Position numbers and translations under genes: made by a program | Notes under the pieces: model-generated | Databases searched by the model: none | Seen by the model: the letters and a program-made list of their open reading frames with translations, nothing else | What the model was told of the DNA's origin: nothing | Assembly: GCF_900107975.1 (NCBI RefSeq) | Contig: NZ_FNVF01000001.1 | Coordinates: 666,323 to 730,322, forward strand | DNA: 64,000 nt | Source: Paenibacillus sp. UNC499MF | Lineage (GTDB): Bacteria > Bacillota > Bacilli > Paenibacillales > NBRC-103111 | Direction: 5' to 3' | Shown: positions 51,987 through 60,489 of the stretch, in pieces | Layout of the letters: every line of letters begins with the position of its first letter | Numbering within the stretch: position 1 is the first letter of the stretch

Positions 51987-52640
51987 ATGGATTTCTCAGG
52001 TGCTTACAGCGCGGATAATCTGATGTTTTTGCTTAAAGGTTTTCTCGTTACGCTGGAAATGGCCGTGATCGCCATTATTTTAAGTTTTGTCATCGGCAGT
52101 CTGATCGGGGTCATCCGTTATGCGAAGATCCCCGTGCTCAGCCAGCTTATGGTGGTTCTGGTGGAGATGATCCGGAACCTGCCGCTGCTGCTCATTATTT
52201 TCTTCGTTTATTTCGCCGTGCCGGAAGTGACGGGGATCGAAATGAGCATTCTGACGTCGGCGATCATTTCCTTGACGATTTTCGAATCGGCCATGATCGC
52301 GGAAATCATCCGCGGCGGGCTCAACTCCATCGACAAGGGACAGATTGAGGCGGCGCGTTCCTCGGGATTAACCTACGTGCAGACGCTGTGGCACATTGTG
52401 TTTCCTCAGGCGGTGCGCCGCATGGTTCCGCCGATCGTCAGCCAGTTTATTTCGCTGCTGAAAGATACGTCGCTTACCGTTATTATCGCGGCGCCGGAAC
52501 TGATGCACAACGCGCAGATCATCAACGGGTCGTCTCAGAAGTTCATCGTTCCGATCTTCCTGCTCGCCGCGTTGATGTACTTCGTCGTCAACTACTGCAT
52601 CTCGCTGTTCGCTCAGCGCTTCGAGCTGAAAAGAACGTAA
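51987..52640 (+). CDS. Amino acid ABC transporter permease, second subunit
   Basis: The 217-residue permease has the same subfamily traits (FFVYFAVPEVTGIEMSI and EAARSSGLTYVQTLWHIVFPQ, PPIVSQFISLLKDTSL). ATG 51987 has GGGGTG before it; ATG 51966 is possible but poorly placed. It lies 55 bases after the first permease. A strong terminator follows and separates it from the convergent M20 gene. Confidence 0.93.
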   Translation: MDFSGAYSADNLMFLLKGFLVTLEMAVIAIILSFVIGSLIGVIRYAKIPVLSQLMVVLVEMIRNLPLLLIIFFVYFAVPEVTGIEMSILTSAIISLTIFESAMIAEIIRGGLNSIDKGQIEAARSSGLTYVQTLWHIVFPQAVRRMVPPIVSQFISLLKDTSLTVIIAAPELMHNAQIINGSSQKFIVPIFLLAALMYFVVNYCISLFAQRFELKRT

Positions 52641-52692
52641 CGCCGCGGAAGCCCTACGCGGCTCCGTAATTCCCGGCCACGGCCGGACAAAC

Positions 52693-52739
52693 AAAGAACC
52701 CGCCGTACCGGTCCCGGACCGGTTTACAGCGGGTTCTTT
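52693..52739 (+). terminator. bidirectional terminator between ABC operon and M20 gene
   Basis: AAAGAACCCGC (52693-52703) pairs with GCGGGTTCTTT (52729-52739), with an inner ACCGGT/ACCGGT stem. It can serve both convergent transcripts. Confidence 0.85.
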
Positions 52740-52766
52740 GTGCACGGCGGCTGCGTGCGGCGGAAC

Positions 52767-53939
52767 TTAACGCGCCGAGCGGCCGCGTTCGAATTCGGCT
52801 TTGATCTCGGCGAGCAGCGCCGGGTCCGTGATGACGTCATAGGCGGTGGCCGCCAGCATCTTGGCGGCCAGAATCATGCCGTCCAGCGCGCGCTGCCGCA
52901 TCGCCAGATCGTGGAATTCCGGCGTGTGGAGCAGATGCTTCTCTTCAATGACCTTCATGTACGGATGAATCGTCGGGCAGTGAAGAGAAACGTTCCCCAG
53001 ATCAAGGGAGCCGTGATCCTTGCCGGTCTGGATCATGTCCTCGGTAATGCCTGCCGAAGCCAAGTTGCGATTAAACACAGCCGAGAGCGTCTCATTCGTG
53101 TTCAGCTCGTCATACGAGTACTCGTAATTGGAGGTGGTCAGGGTGCAGCCCGTCTGGAGTGCGGCGCCTTCCGCGCATTTCAGCACCTTCGTCACGACTT
53201 CGTTCGTATACGCGCGCGAAGAAGAGCGGACATAGAACTGGGCGACGGCATAGTCGGGAATAATATTCGCGGCCTGGCCGCCTTCCGTGATAATCCCGTG
53301 TATGCGCACATCGCTGCGGAGCTGCTGGCGCAGCGCATTGATGGAATTGAACAGCATCAGCACGGCGTCAAGAGCATTCACGCCCTCGTAAGGGGAAGCG
53401 GCGGCATGGGCCGCCTTGCCGAAGTACTCGAACTGGATGGCATCCAGAGCCAGCGATTCGCCGGAGCGCTCATACGTGTAATAAGGATGCGCCATCAGAG
53501 CGAAGTCGACGTCATCGAACAGCCCCGCGGCCGCCATGGGAACTTTCGCCCCTTTGGTTTCCTCGGCAGGCGTGCCGTAAACGCGGATCACGCCGCCGAT
53601 CTCGTCGATGACGGATTTAAGCCCGACGGCCGCGCCGATGCTCATCATACAGATGAGATGGTGTCCGCAGGCATGGCCCAGCTCGGGAAGCGCGTCGTAT
53701 TCCGCCAGAAAGGCGACGGTCGGTCCCGGCTTGCCCGAGTCGTATACGCCCAGGAATGCGGTCGGAATGTCGAGCACGGCCCGCTCAACCGTGAAATCGT
53801 GCCGCTCCAGTTCTTCGATCAGCTTGGCGCAGGCGAGAAATTCTTCATGGCCGAGCTCGGGATTTTGCCCGATATAAGTTGAAATGGCTTGAAATTCCGG
53901 CGTGTGGAAATCGATAGTGTTAAAGATACGTTCCTTCAT
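52767..53939 (-). CDS. M20 family amidohydrolase / aminoacylase-like peptidase
   Basis: The 390-residue protein has the M20 di-metal motifs: FLAEYDALPELGHACGHHL (metal His and Asp), TPAEETKGAKVP (catalytic and metal Glu) and DFALMAHPYYTYE. Its dimerisation domain contains FEYFGKAAHAAASPYEGVNALDA. It resembles PM20D2/AbgB-like hydrolases acting on N-acyl or dipeptide-like amides. GGAGAACGCCC lies before ATG 53939. Its position between two amino-acid importers suggests use of imported acylated amino acids, but it is a separate unit. Confidence 0.92.
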   Translation of the reverse strand: MKERIFNTIDFHTPEFQAISTYIGQNPELGHEEFLACAKLIEELERHDFTVERAVLDIPTAFLGVYDSGKPGPTVAFLAEYDALPELGHACGHHLICMMSIGAAVGLKSVIDEIGGVIRVYGTPAEETKGAKVPMAAAGLFDDVDFALMAHPYYTYERSGESLALDAIQFEYFGKAAHAAASPYEGVNALDAVLMLFNSINALRQQLRSDVRIHGIITEGGQAANIIPDYAVAQFYVRSSSRAYTNEVVTKVLKCAEGAALQTGCTLTTSNYEYSYDELNTNETLSAVFNRNLASAGITEDMIQTGKDHGSLDLGNVSLHCPTIHPYMKVIEEKHLLHTPEFHDLAMRQRALDGMILAAKMLAATAYDVITDPALLAEIKAEFERGRSAR

Positions 53940-54147
53940 GGGCGTTCTCCTTATGTAAAGTGATAGGGGCCGGCGCCCCGTCGTTATCTTCCGGATGTAA
54001 GTCCATTGTAATACAAACTCGGACCCGCTACCACTTCCGGCCTCTTTGCGTTACAATAAAGCACGGAAAGCGCAAAGCCGCACTTTACGCGCATACGGAA
54101 AATATTCCATCGAGCGAATGTCTACATAGTCCAGAAGGAGGATATTT

Positions 54148-54459
54148 ATGAATAAATACGGATCGGATGACTGGCGGGATCACCGCTTTACATTGGCCTG
54201 CAAAGAAGCCGAGCGCAGAGGGCAGTGGCTGGACATTCATTTGTCCCTTAGCCCGGAAGAAGGAGAAGCCCTGCCGGCTGAGCTTCACGAGCCCAGCGTG
54301 TACGTCATCTGCAATCTTAGAGGGGCGGTCGTTCAGATCATCCTGCTGGATGAAGGCTGCGACTGCGAATACCAGTTTACCCCGGGCGAGAAAGAGAAGA
54401 TTGCCCGTTTTCTCGCAGAGCACTGCACCGCGGAAATGGATTCTCTGCTTTTAAGCTAG
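54148..54459 (+). CDS. Hypothetical protein
   Basis: The 103-residue protein is acidic and soluble, with no known motif. It has a possible alpha/beta layout: helix (WRDHRFTLACKEAERRG), strands (YVICNLRGAVVQIILLD), two cysteines in EGCDCEYQF and a C-terminal helix. AAGGAGG lies seven bases before the ATG. Small genes of this kind without partners often occur in Paenibacillaceae. It has a good start site and coding-like sequence, so it is probably real. Function is unknown. Confidence 0.7.
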   Translation: MNKYGSDDWRDHRFTLACKEAERRGQWLDIHLSLSPEEGEALPAELHEPSVYVICNLRGAVVQIILLDEGCDCEYQFTPGEKEKIARFLAEHCTAEMDSLLLS

Positions 54460-54529
54460 AAAAGATGAGACCGGGAGGCCGGCTCCGGAATATACTGTCT
54501 TACAGATGCATGCGACAGGAGGGGCCGCC

Positions 54530-55180
54530 ATGGGAAGAGCATTACGCTACATCGCGTTCGGAGATTCGCTGACCGTCGGTACGGGCGATCCGACGCGGGA
54601 AGGTTTCACCGCAAGATACCGGGGCATGGCAGAAGCTGCGCTGGGACGCAGCGTAAGCCTGCGCAATGCCGGTACGAACGGCGCCACATCGGGCGAACTG
54701 ATGCAATACTTGCGCAACGAAGGCGATTTGCGGCGGGGGCTGGCGACCGCCGATATCATCACGATTACGGCCGGAGGGAACGATCTCATCCGCTCGGCCA
54801 TGCCTTATCTGAACAGCCGCGACACAGGCGTTCTGAAGCGCAGCCTGCGTACGTTCGGAGGCAACCTGCGTCAGATCGTGCGCTGTGCCCAGCATCCGGG
54901 TCCGGACGGCAAGCTGCCGCTTGTCATTCTTGTCGGATTGTACAATCCGATTTCCATGCTGCCGGAGGCGGAATTCTGGATCAAGCGCTTCAACCAGCAG
55001 ATGGTCCGGCTCGGGTCGCGAACGGTGCGCTACGTGGATGTGTATCCGGCTTTCAAGGGAGCGGAGAGCCGCCTCCTATCCGACGATCTTTTTCATCCGA
55101 ATGCGGAAGGCTATAAGCGGATCGCGGAATGCATCGCGCAGAGCGTCCCGCTCGCTGCCCTGACCGGAGGCGGACATTAA
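54530..55180 (+). CDS. SGNH/GDSL hydrolase
   Basis: The 216-residue protein carries all SGNH blocks: FGDSLTVGTGDPTREG (nucleophile Ser), the oxyanion Gly and Asn (LRNAGTNGATSGEL and ITITAGGNDLIRSAM) and the catalytic DDLFHPNAEGYKR (Asp-x2-His). It is an esterase or lipase-like enzyme of broad type. AGGAGG lies 7 bases before ATG 54530. No signal peptide is visible. The 3' end abuts a perfect terminator. Confidence 0.93.
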   Translation: MGRALRYIAFGDSLTVGTGDPTREGFTARYRGMAEAALGRSVSLRNAGTNGATSGELMQYLRNEGDLRRGLATADIITITAGGNDLIRSAMPYLNSRDTGVLKRSLRTFGGNLRQIVRCAQHPGPDGKLPLVILVGLYNPISMLPEAEFWIKRFNQQMVRLGSRTVRYVDVYPAFKGAESRLLSDDLFHPNAEGYKRIAECIAQSVPLAALTGGGH

Positions 55181-55214
55181 AAAACAGTGAAGCGGCTGCC
55201 TCACTGTTTTTTTT
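55179..55214 (+). terminator. SGNH hydrolase terminator
   Basis: AAAAAACAGTGA (55179-55190) pairs with TCACTGTTTTTT (55201-55212), continuing in T. Confidence 0.92.
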
Positions 55215-55259
55215 CGCCCGGCCGGTTACGGCGCGGCACCCACCCGGGATTCGCGCGGT

Positions 55260-55895
55260 TTACGCGGGGACGGGCAGGACCTGCATCACGGCGAAGAAGT
55301 GGCAGACGCTGCCTCCGAGGACGAACGCATGCCAGATCGCATGGTGGTAGGGAATGCGCCGCCACAGGTAGAACACCGTTCCGACCGTGTAAAGCAGTCC
55401 GCCCGCCACAAGCCAGATGAGGCCGTTTGCCGACAAATGCTCGGCCAGCGGCTTGATGGCCAGTACGATGAGCCAGCCCATGCCGATGTAGCAAACCGTC
55501 GAGAGGACGATAAACCTTTTGACGAAGAAAACCTTCAGCACAATGCCGAGAAGGGCGAGTCCCCAGACGATGCCGAGCAGGGTCCATCCCAGCACGCCCC
55601 GCAGCGTAACGAGCATAAAGGGGGTATAGGAGCCGGCAATCAGTACATAGATAGCGGAATGGTCCATGATCTCGAAAATGTCTTTGAGCTTCCCTCCGGG
55701 AGCGCTGTGAACGAGTGTGGAGCATAAATAAAGCAGAATCAGGGAAATGCCGAAAATGCTGAAGCTGACGATATGCCAGGTGTTTCCGTAGGTGATGGCC
55801 TGCATGACGAGCAGAACGAGAGCGGCTATGCTCAGCAGGGTGCCGATTCCATGCGAAACGGCGTTCGCAACTTCTTCGCGCGGTGAATATTCCAT
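55260..55895 (-). CDS. Hemolysin III/TrhA family membrane protein
   Basis: The 211-residue protein has seven membrane helices of the PAQR-like hemolysin III family. Conserved parts are EEVANAVSHGIGTLLSIAAL, IFEIMDHSAIYVLIAGSYTPF and HAIWHAFVLGGSVCHFFAV, with metal-ligand His residues. B. subtilis TrhA affects membrane energy and fluidity. ATG 55895 lies six bases after GGAGGAA; the longer frame from TTG 55910 overlaps that site. Confidence 0.92.
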   Translation of the reverse strand: MEYSPREEVANAVSHGIGTLLSIAALVLLVMQAITYGNTWHIVSFSIFGISLILLYLCSTLVHSAPGGKLKDIFEIMDHSAIYVLIAGSYTPFMLVTLRGVLGWTLLGIVWGLALLGIVLKVFFVKRFIVLSTVCYIGMGWLIVLAIKPLAEHLSANGLIWLVAGGLLYTVGTVFYLWRRIPYHHAIWHAFVLGGSVCHFFAVMQVLPVPA

Positions 55896-56126
55896 AAGTG
55901 TTTCCTCCAAGCTATCCGGGACTGTGTGCCCAATTTACTGGCTAATGTTTACTTAGACGCCTTTCCTCGACAAAGCCCTTCAATGTTATTTACCCGAGTT
56001 TGTTCCTATTTATATGGAACTTTTAACCAATGGGCCCTTCCGGGTAAATCCGAAGGCTCAGAACCTGCATAAATATACAGGTTTAATGCCCTATATACGG
56101 CAGATGGAGCATTTTCATAAAGCATC

Positions 56127-56155
56127 TTGCATAAAAGAGGCGATTTCGGTATACT
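56127..56155 (+). promoter_or_regulatory. promoter of second amino acid ABC operon
   Basis: TTGCAT (56127-56132) and TATACT (56150-56155) are 17 bases apart, 67 bases before the binding protein start. The remaining gene-free stretch 55896-56126 shows nothing more certain. Confidence 0.65.
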
Positions 56156-56221
56156 AAGTCATGTTCTTTTTCGAATTGACCTTGCGTTAATAAACCACTT
56201 TGCATAAAAGGAGCACATGAC

Positions 56222-57037
56222 ATGAAAAAATGGGGACTGACACTTATCGCCCTTGTACTGACTATGACCCTCATAGCTGCATGCGGCAAAAAAACCGAAG
56301 CACCGAAAGACGCGTCCGGCGGCGCCCAAACGACGGCACCGGCCAAGAAGCTTATCCTGGGTACGAGCGCGGATTACCCGCCGTATGAATTCCACAAATC
56401 GACGAACGGCAAAGACGAAATCATCGGCTTCGACATCATGATCGCGAAAGAAATCGCGAAAGACATGGGTGCCGAGCTGGAAATCAAGGACATGAAGTTC
56501 GACGGTCTGCTTCCGGCGCTTCAATCCGGCAACGTGGATATGATCCTTTCCGGAATGACGCCTACCGAAGAGCGCAAAAAGAACGTTGATTTCTCCAAAA
56601 CGTACTACACCGCCAAGCAGATGATCGTGGTCCGTGCGGAAGACAAAGACAAGTACAAGACGATGGAAAGCCTGACAGGCAAGCGGATCGTCGTTCAGAA
56701 AGCTTCCATTCAAGAAACGGTTGCCAAAGAACAAATCAAGGATGCCAAAATCAAAACACTAAGCAAAATTACCGACATCGTGCTTGAGCTGAAAAACAAA
56801 AATGCGGATGCCGCGATTATCGAACTTCCGGTTGCGACTTCCCATGTAAGCCGCGACAAGAGCATCGTGATTGCCGAAGCGACACCGACGGTTGAAGAAG
56901 CCGGTTCCGCGGTTGCTTTCAAGAAAGGCAGCCAGGACAAGATCGATCTGGTGAACAAGACGATCGACCGTCTGATCGCGGAGAAGAAGATCGAGCAGTT
57001 CGTAACCGAAGCCTCCAGCCAGGTGGAAGCCGAGTAA
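56222..57037 (+). CDS. Amino acid ABC transporter substrate-binding lipoprotein
   Basis: The 271-residue protein has a lipobox (LTMTLIAACGKK) and a family-3 binding domain (LILGTSADYPPYEFHK, EIIGFDIMIAKEIAKDMGAEL, DMILSGMTPTEERKKNVDFSKTYY). The last segment, with NVDFSKTYY, is usual for polar amino acid receptors such as arginine, glutamine or cystine types. AAAGGAG lies 8-10 bases before the ATG. It is first in an operon with a permease and ATPase. A terminator-like hairpin follows it. Confidence 0.94.
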   Translation: MKKWGLTLIALVLTMTLIAACGKKTEAPKDASGGAQTTAPAKKLILGTSADYPPYEFHKSTNGKDEIIGFDIMIAKEIAKDMGAELEIKDMKFDGLLPALQSGNVDMILSGMTPTEERKKNVDFSKTYYTAKQMIVVRAEDKDKYKTMESLTGKRIVVQKASIQETVAKEQIKDAKIKTLSKITDIVLELKNKNADAAIIELPVATSHVSRDKSIVIAEATPTVEEAGSAVAFKKGSQDKIDLVNKTIDRLIAEKKIEQFVTEASSQVEAE

Positions 57038-57076
57038 GCACAGAGTTATCGGACCGGTAACTGCAATAAATGTGAG

Positions 57077-57107
57077 ATAGCGGAGAACCCTCCGCTATTT
57101 TCTTTTT
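57077..57107 (+). terminator. intra-operon terminator after binding protein
   Basis: ATAGCGGAG (57077-57085) pairs perfectly with CTCCGCTAT (57090-57098), followed by TTTCTTTTTT. Partial termination here would yield more binding protein than permease and ATPase. Confidence 0.8.
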
Positions 57108-57184
57108 TCAGGGATGGTCACATGGTGTATAGAAATTGTATAATTAGCGGTGTCCATCCGCACTTAAGGAGGAGTTAACAGCCC

Positions 57185-57874
57185 ATGAATTTTTCATTTT
57201 TAAACGAATACGGGCATTATTTTGTGGACGGAACGAAGGTCACGCTTCTTCTGTCCGTGATTACCGTCATTTTGGGCGCTATTTTCGGAACAGGGATGAG
57301 CCTGCTCCGTTTGTCGGGTATTTGGCCGCTCCGGTGGCTGGCTACCGCGTATATCGAGTTTTTCCGGGGAACGCCGATCATTATTCAAATTTTCCTCGTC
57401 TATTATGCGCTGCCGCAGTTTATCCCGGACTTTCATTTCCCTCCGTTCCCGTTTCTGGAGGAGTACGGCGGGGAATTTACCGCAGCCGTCATTACGCTCG
57501 GACTCAACAGCACGGCCTATGTGGCTGAAATTATGCGCGCGGGCATCCAGTCCGTGGACAAAGGGCAGATGGAAGCGGCACGTTCCCTCGGGATGAAGCC
57601 TTGGATGGCGATGCGTCTCGTCGTGATTCCGCAGGCGTTTCGCACCGTGCTTCCGGCGCTCGGCAACGAGCTGGTCGTCGTCATCAAAGAAACCTCGATC
57701 GTATCGGTTATCGGCCTCAACGAACTGATGTTCAACGCGGACACGGTCAAAGGAAGCCTGTCGCTTCCGTTCGAGCCGCTGATTATCGCCGCTTTTATTT
57801 ATCTGGCTATCACCCTGACGCTGTCCAAGCTCGTCGGAATGCTCGAAAGGAGGCTGACGAAATCGAATGCTTAA
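57185..57874 (+). CDS. Amino acid ABC transporter permease
   Basis: The 229-residue permease has five helices and the EAA loop ([35 protein letters not shown]) of polar amino acid importers. Only one permease is present in this cluster, so it probably forms a homodimer, unlike the 49.5 kb cluster. GGAGG lies 9 bases before the ATG. Its end overlaps the ATPase start by eight bases. Confidence 0.94.
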   Translation: MNFSFLNEYGHYFVDGTKVTLLLSVITVILGAIFGTGMSLLRLSGIWPLRWLATAYIEFFRGTPIIIQIFLVYYALPQFIPDFHFPPFPFLEEYGGEFTAAVITLGLNSTAYVAEIMRAGIQSVDKGQMEAARSLGMKPWMAMRLVVIPQAFRTVLPALGNELVVVIKETSIVSVIGLNELMFNADTVKGSLSLPFEPLIIAAFIYLAITLTLSKLVGMLERRLTKSNA

Positions 57875-58589
57875 AATCACGAATCTTCATAAACATTTCG
57901 GTAAGTTAAACGTGCTGAACGGAATCGACATCGAGATCGAAAAAGGCGAGGTCGTCGTTGTCATCGGACCTTCCGGCTCGGGCAAAAGCACATTCCTGCG
58001 CTGCCTCAACCTGCTGGAGGTGCCGACCGACGGCGAAATTCTCTTCGAGGGCATTTCCATCACGAACAAGAAAACGGATATTAATTCGGTCCGCCAGAAG
58101 ATGGGCATGGTGTTCCAGCAGTTCAACCTGTTCCCGCATCTGTCGGTCAAAGACAATATTACGCTTGCTCCGCGCAAGCTGAAAAAAATGCCGGTGAGCG
58201 CGGCGAATGAAACCGCGGCCGATCTGCTCCGTAAAGTAGGATTGGCGGAAAAAGCCGATGCGTACCCGGCCCAGTTGTCCGGAGGACAGAAGCAGCGGAT
58301 CGCGATCGCGCGCGCGCTTGCGATGTCCCCCGACGTCATGCTGTTCGACGAGCCCACCTCCGCGCTTGATCCCGAGATGGTCGGCGAGGTGCTCGACGTC
58401 ATGAAAAAGCTGGCCAAAGACGGCATGACCATGGTCGTCGTTACGCATGAAATGGGATTTGCCCGGGAAGTGGGCGACCGCGTCGTCTTTATGGACGGAG
58501 GCGTAATCGTCGAGCAGGGCCGCCCGGAAGAAGTATTCTCGAATCCGCAGCATGCCCGGACGAAGGAGTTCCTGGGCAAGGTGCTTTAA
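57867..58589 (+). CDS. Amino acid ABC transporter ATP-binding protein
   Basis: The 240-residue ATPase has [41 protein letters not shown] and [17 protein letters not shown]. It overlaps the permease gene and is translationally coupled. It is similar to, but not identical with, the ATPase at 49.5 kb; the two are paralogues, not a recent duplicate. DegV genes follow after 44 bases. Confidence 0.95.
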   Translation: MLKITNLHKHFGKLNVLNGIDIEIEKGEVVVVIGPSGSGKSTFLRCLNLLEVPTDGEILFEGISITNKKTDINSVRQKMGMVFQQFNLFPHLSVKDNITLAPRKLKKMPVSAANETAADLLRKVGLAEKADAYPAQLSGGQKQRIAIARALAMSPDVMLFDEPTSALDPEMVGEVLDVMKKLAKDGMTMVVVTHEMGFAREVGDRVVFMDGGVIVEQGRPEEVFSNPQHARTKEFLGKVL

Positions 58590-58633
58590 GAGAAAACTTG
58601 ATGATCGTTACTGGAGAGCAGGGAGGAAGTCTC

Positions 58634-59482
58634 GTGGCGCCGATTAAAATTTTTACGGACAGCACGAATGATTTAAATCCGCAATATTTGAAGGAAAATC
58701 AAATTGGCGTAGTTCCCCTTTATGTCGTCTTCGGAGACGACTCGTACCGAGACGGGGTGGACATCACACCGGAGGTTTTGTACCGGAAAGTCGAACAGTC
58801 AGGCAAGCTGCCCAAGACAGCGGCTCCGTCGCCGGCCGACTTCGAGAAAGCGTTCCGGCCTCATATCGAGCAGGGTTCCGATATCGTCTATATCGGGCTT
58901 TCCTCGGAAGTTTCTTCGACTTATCAGAATGCCGTATTAACGTCCGATCTCTTTCCGGAAGGCCGGGTAACCGTCATCGATTCCCGCAACCTGGCTACCG
59001 GCATCGGCATTCTGATCTGCAAAGCCGTGGAAGCGGCAAAGCAGGGACGCAGTGCGGCGGAGATCGAAGCCATGGTAAGATCGTTTATTCCGAAAGTGAG
59101 TACGGAATTCATTATCGATACGCTGGATTATTTGCATAAAGGCGGCCGCTGTACGAGTGTACAGGCTTTTTTCGGGAGTCTGCTGAAAATCCGCCCGGTC
59201 GTGCAGGTCAAGGACGGTTCCATGATTCTAACTTCCAAAGTGCGTGGTAAGAGGGAGAAAGCGCTTGAACAGCTGGTGGACAACGCGCTGGCCTTCAAGC
59301 ACGGGATGGATCCGGATGTCCTGTTCGTGACGCATTCCATGGCGCAGGAGGAAGCGGAGCTTGTACGGGACCGCCTGCTGCAGGAAACGGATGTCAAACG
59401 GATTGAGATTACGGAGACCGGATGTGTGGTTTCAAGCCATTGCGGTCCTCAGACAGTGGGCATCGTATTTATTAAATCTTAG
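58634..59482 (+). CDS. DegV family fatty-acid-binding protein
   Basis: The 282-residue DegV protein binds a fatty acid between two alpha/beta domains. Visible features are KIFTDSTNDLNPQYLKEN, VYIGLSSEVSSTYQNAVL, VIDSRNLATG and LDYLHKGGRCTS. Such proteins can act as FakB, feeding host fatty acids to the FakA kinase. GTG 58634 is chosen because GGGAGGAAG lies before it; the longer frame from 58598 has no support. No fakA lies nearby. Confidence 0.9.
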   Translation: MAPIKIFTDSTNDLNPQYLKENQIGVVPLYVVFGDDSYRDGVDITPEVLYRKVEQSGKLPKTAAPSPADFEKAFRPHIEQGSDIVYIGLSSEVSSTYQNAVLTSDLFPEGRVTVIDSRNLATGIGILICKAVEAAKQGRSAAEIEAMVRSFIPKVSTEFIIDTLDYLHKGGRCTSVQAFFGSLLKIRPVVQVKDGSMILTSKVRGKREKALEQLVDNALAFKHGMDPDVLFVTHSMAQEEAELVRDRLLQETDVKRIEITETGCVVSSHCGPQTVGIVFIKS

Positions 59483-59497
59483 AAATGAGGGTACTTC

Positions 59498-60346
59498 TTG
59501 ACGATCAAGATTATTACGGATGGAACTTCCGATTTGCCTCAGGAGCTGGCCCGTGAATTAGACATCACAGTCGTTCCCCTGATCGTCCGTTTCGGCGACA
59601 AGGAAATGACTTCAGACATGAGCAGAACATTATTCTATGAGCTGATGAGGCAGGAGCCCAAGCTTCCTCAGACGGCCAGTCCCGCCCCGCATACTTTTAT
59701 GGAAGAGTACCGCAAGGCTTCACAAAGTGACATTCTGGTAGTCTCTGTTTCGTCTAATCTGAGCAGTACTTATCATCATGCCCTCATGGCAAGAGAGCAA
59801 CTAATGGAAGAAGGCTATGCCGGCCGGATTGAAGTGCTGGATTCCCGCACGGCTTCTCTGGGCCAAGGTCTTCTTGCCGTAAAAGCGGCTAAACTCGCCA
59901 AAGAAGGCATGCCGTTCGAAGAGCTGACAGCCCGGATGAAGGACGAAGTCAAAAGTCATCATACGTATTTTTTCCTGGACACGCTTGAAAATGTCATAAA
60001 AGGAGGCCGCCTCGACCGCGTCCGCGGTGCGGTGGCTTCCGTGCTGAACATTAAGCAGATCATGAAAGCGAGCGAAGAAGGCACCCTGGAGCCTTTCGAG
60101 AAAGTGCGCGGGACCCAGAATGCGATCAAGCGTCTGATCGAACGGGTGAGCGAGAAAGTGAGCGAAACCCGGCACGATCTGGAGCGATGCATCCTCGGCA
60201 TTGCGCACAGCAACTGCGAGGACCGCGCCAGGGACGTGAGAGATCAGCTGCTCCGGCTGTTCCCGTTCGGGCAGGTCGTCATCACCGAGATGGGGCCGGT
60301 TATCGGCACCTACGCGGGAGAGGGCGGCATCCTGATCAGCTGCTGA
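59498..60346 (+). CDS. DegV family fatty-acid-binding protein, tandem paralogue
   Basis: This 282-residue paralogue has the same parts (KIITDGTSDLPQELAREL, VVSVSSNLSSTYHHALMA, VLDSRTASLGQGLLAV, LENVIKGGRLDR). Its start is TTG at 59498 with GAGGGTAC before it. It follows the first copy by 15 bases, so they are one operon, probably read from the ABC operon too. The two differ enough to suggest different ligands. Confidence 0.9.
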   Translation: MTIKIITDGTSDLPQELARELDITVVPLIVRFGDKEMTSDMSRTLFYELMRQEPKLPQTASPAPHTFMEEYRKASQSDILVVSVSSNLSSTYHHALMAREQLMEEGYAGRIEVLDSRTASLGQGLLAVKAAKLAKEGMPFEELTARMKDEVKSHHTYFFLDTLENVIKGGRLDRVRGAVASVLNIKQIMKASEEGTLEPFEKVRGTQNAIKRLIERVSEKVSETRHDLERCILGIAHSNCEDRARDVRDQLLRLFPFGQVVITEMGPVIGTYAGEGGILISC

Positions 60347-60405
60347 CAGGCAGGCGGAGCTTTCGGACTCGGAATGAGTCCGCCGCTTCACATAGGCACG
60401 GAAAG

Positions 60406-60457
60406 AAAAACAGGCTGTTTACCGGTCCGGGGGACGGGTAAACAGCCTGTTTTTTTG
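60406..60457 (+). terminator. bidirectional terminator between degV and helD genes
   Basis: An 18-base stem (60406-60423 with 60437-60454) is flanked by A and T runs and could stop both convergent transcripts. Confidence 0.92.
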
Positions 60458-60489
60458 TGCGCATTTCGGTGCCTGCCGGACTTACCTGC

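Noticed and set aside
49545-58589. Two amino acid ABC clusters as a recent duplication
   Set aside because: ATPases and binding proteins differ throughout, and one cluster has two permeases, the other one; they are old paralogues.
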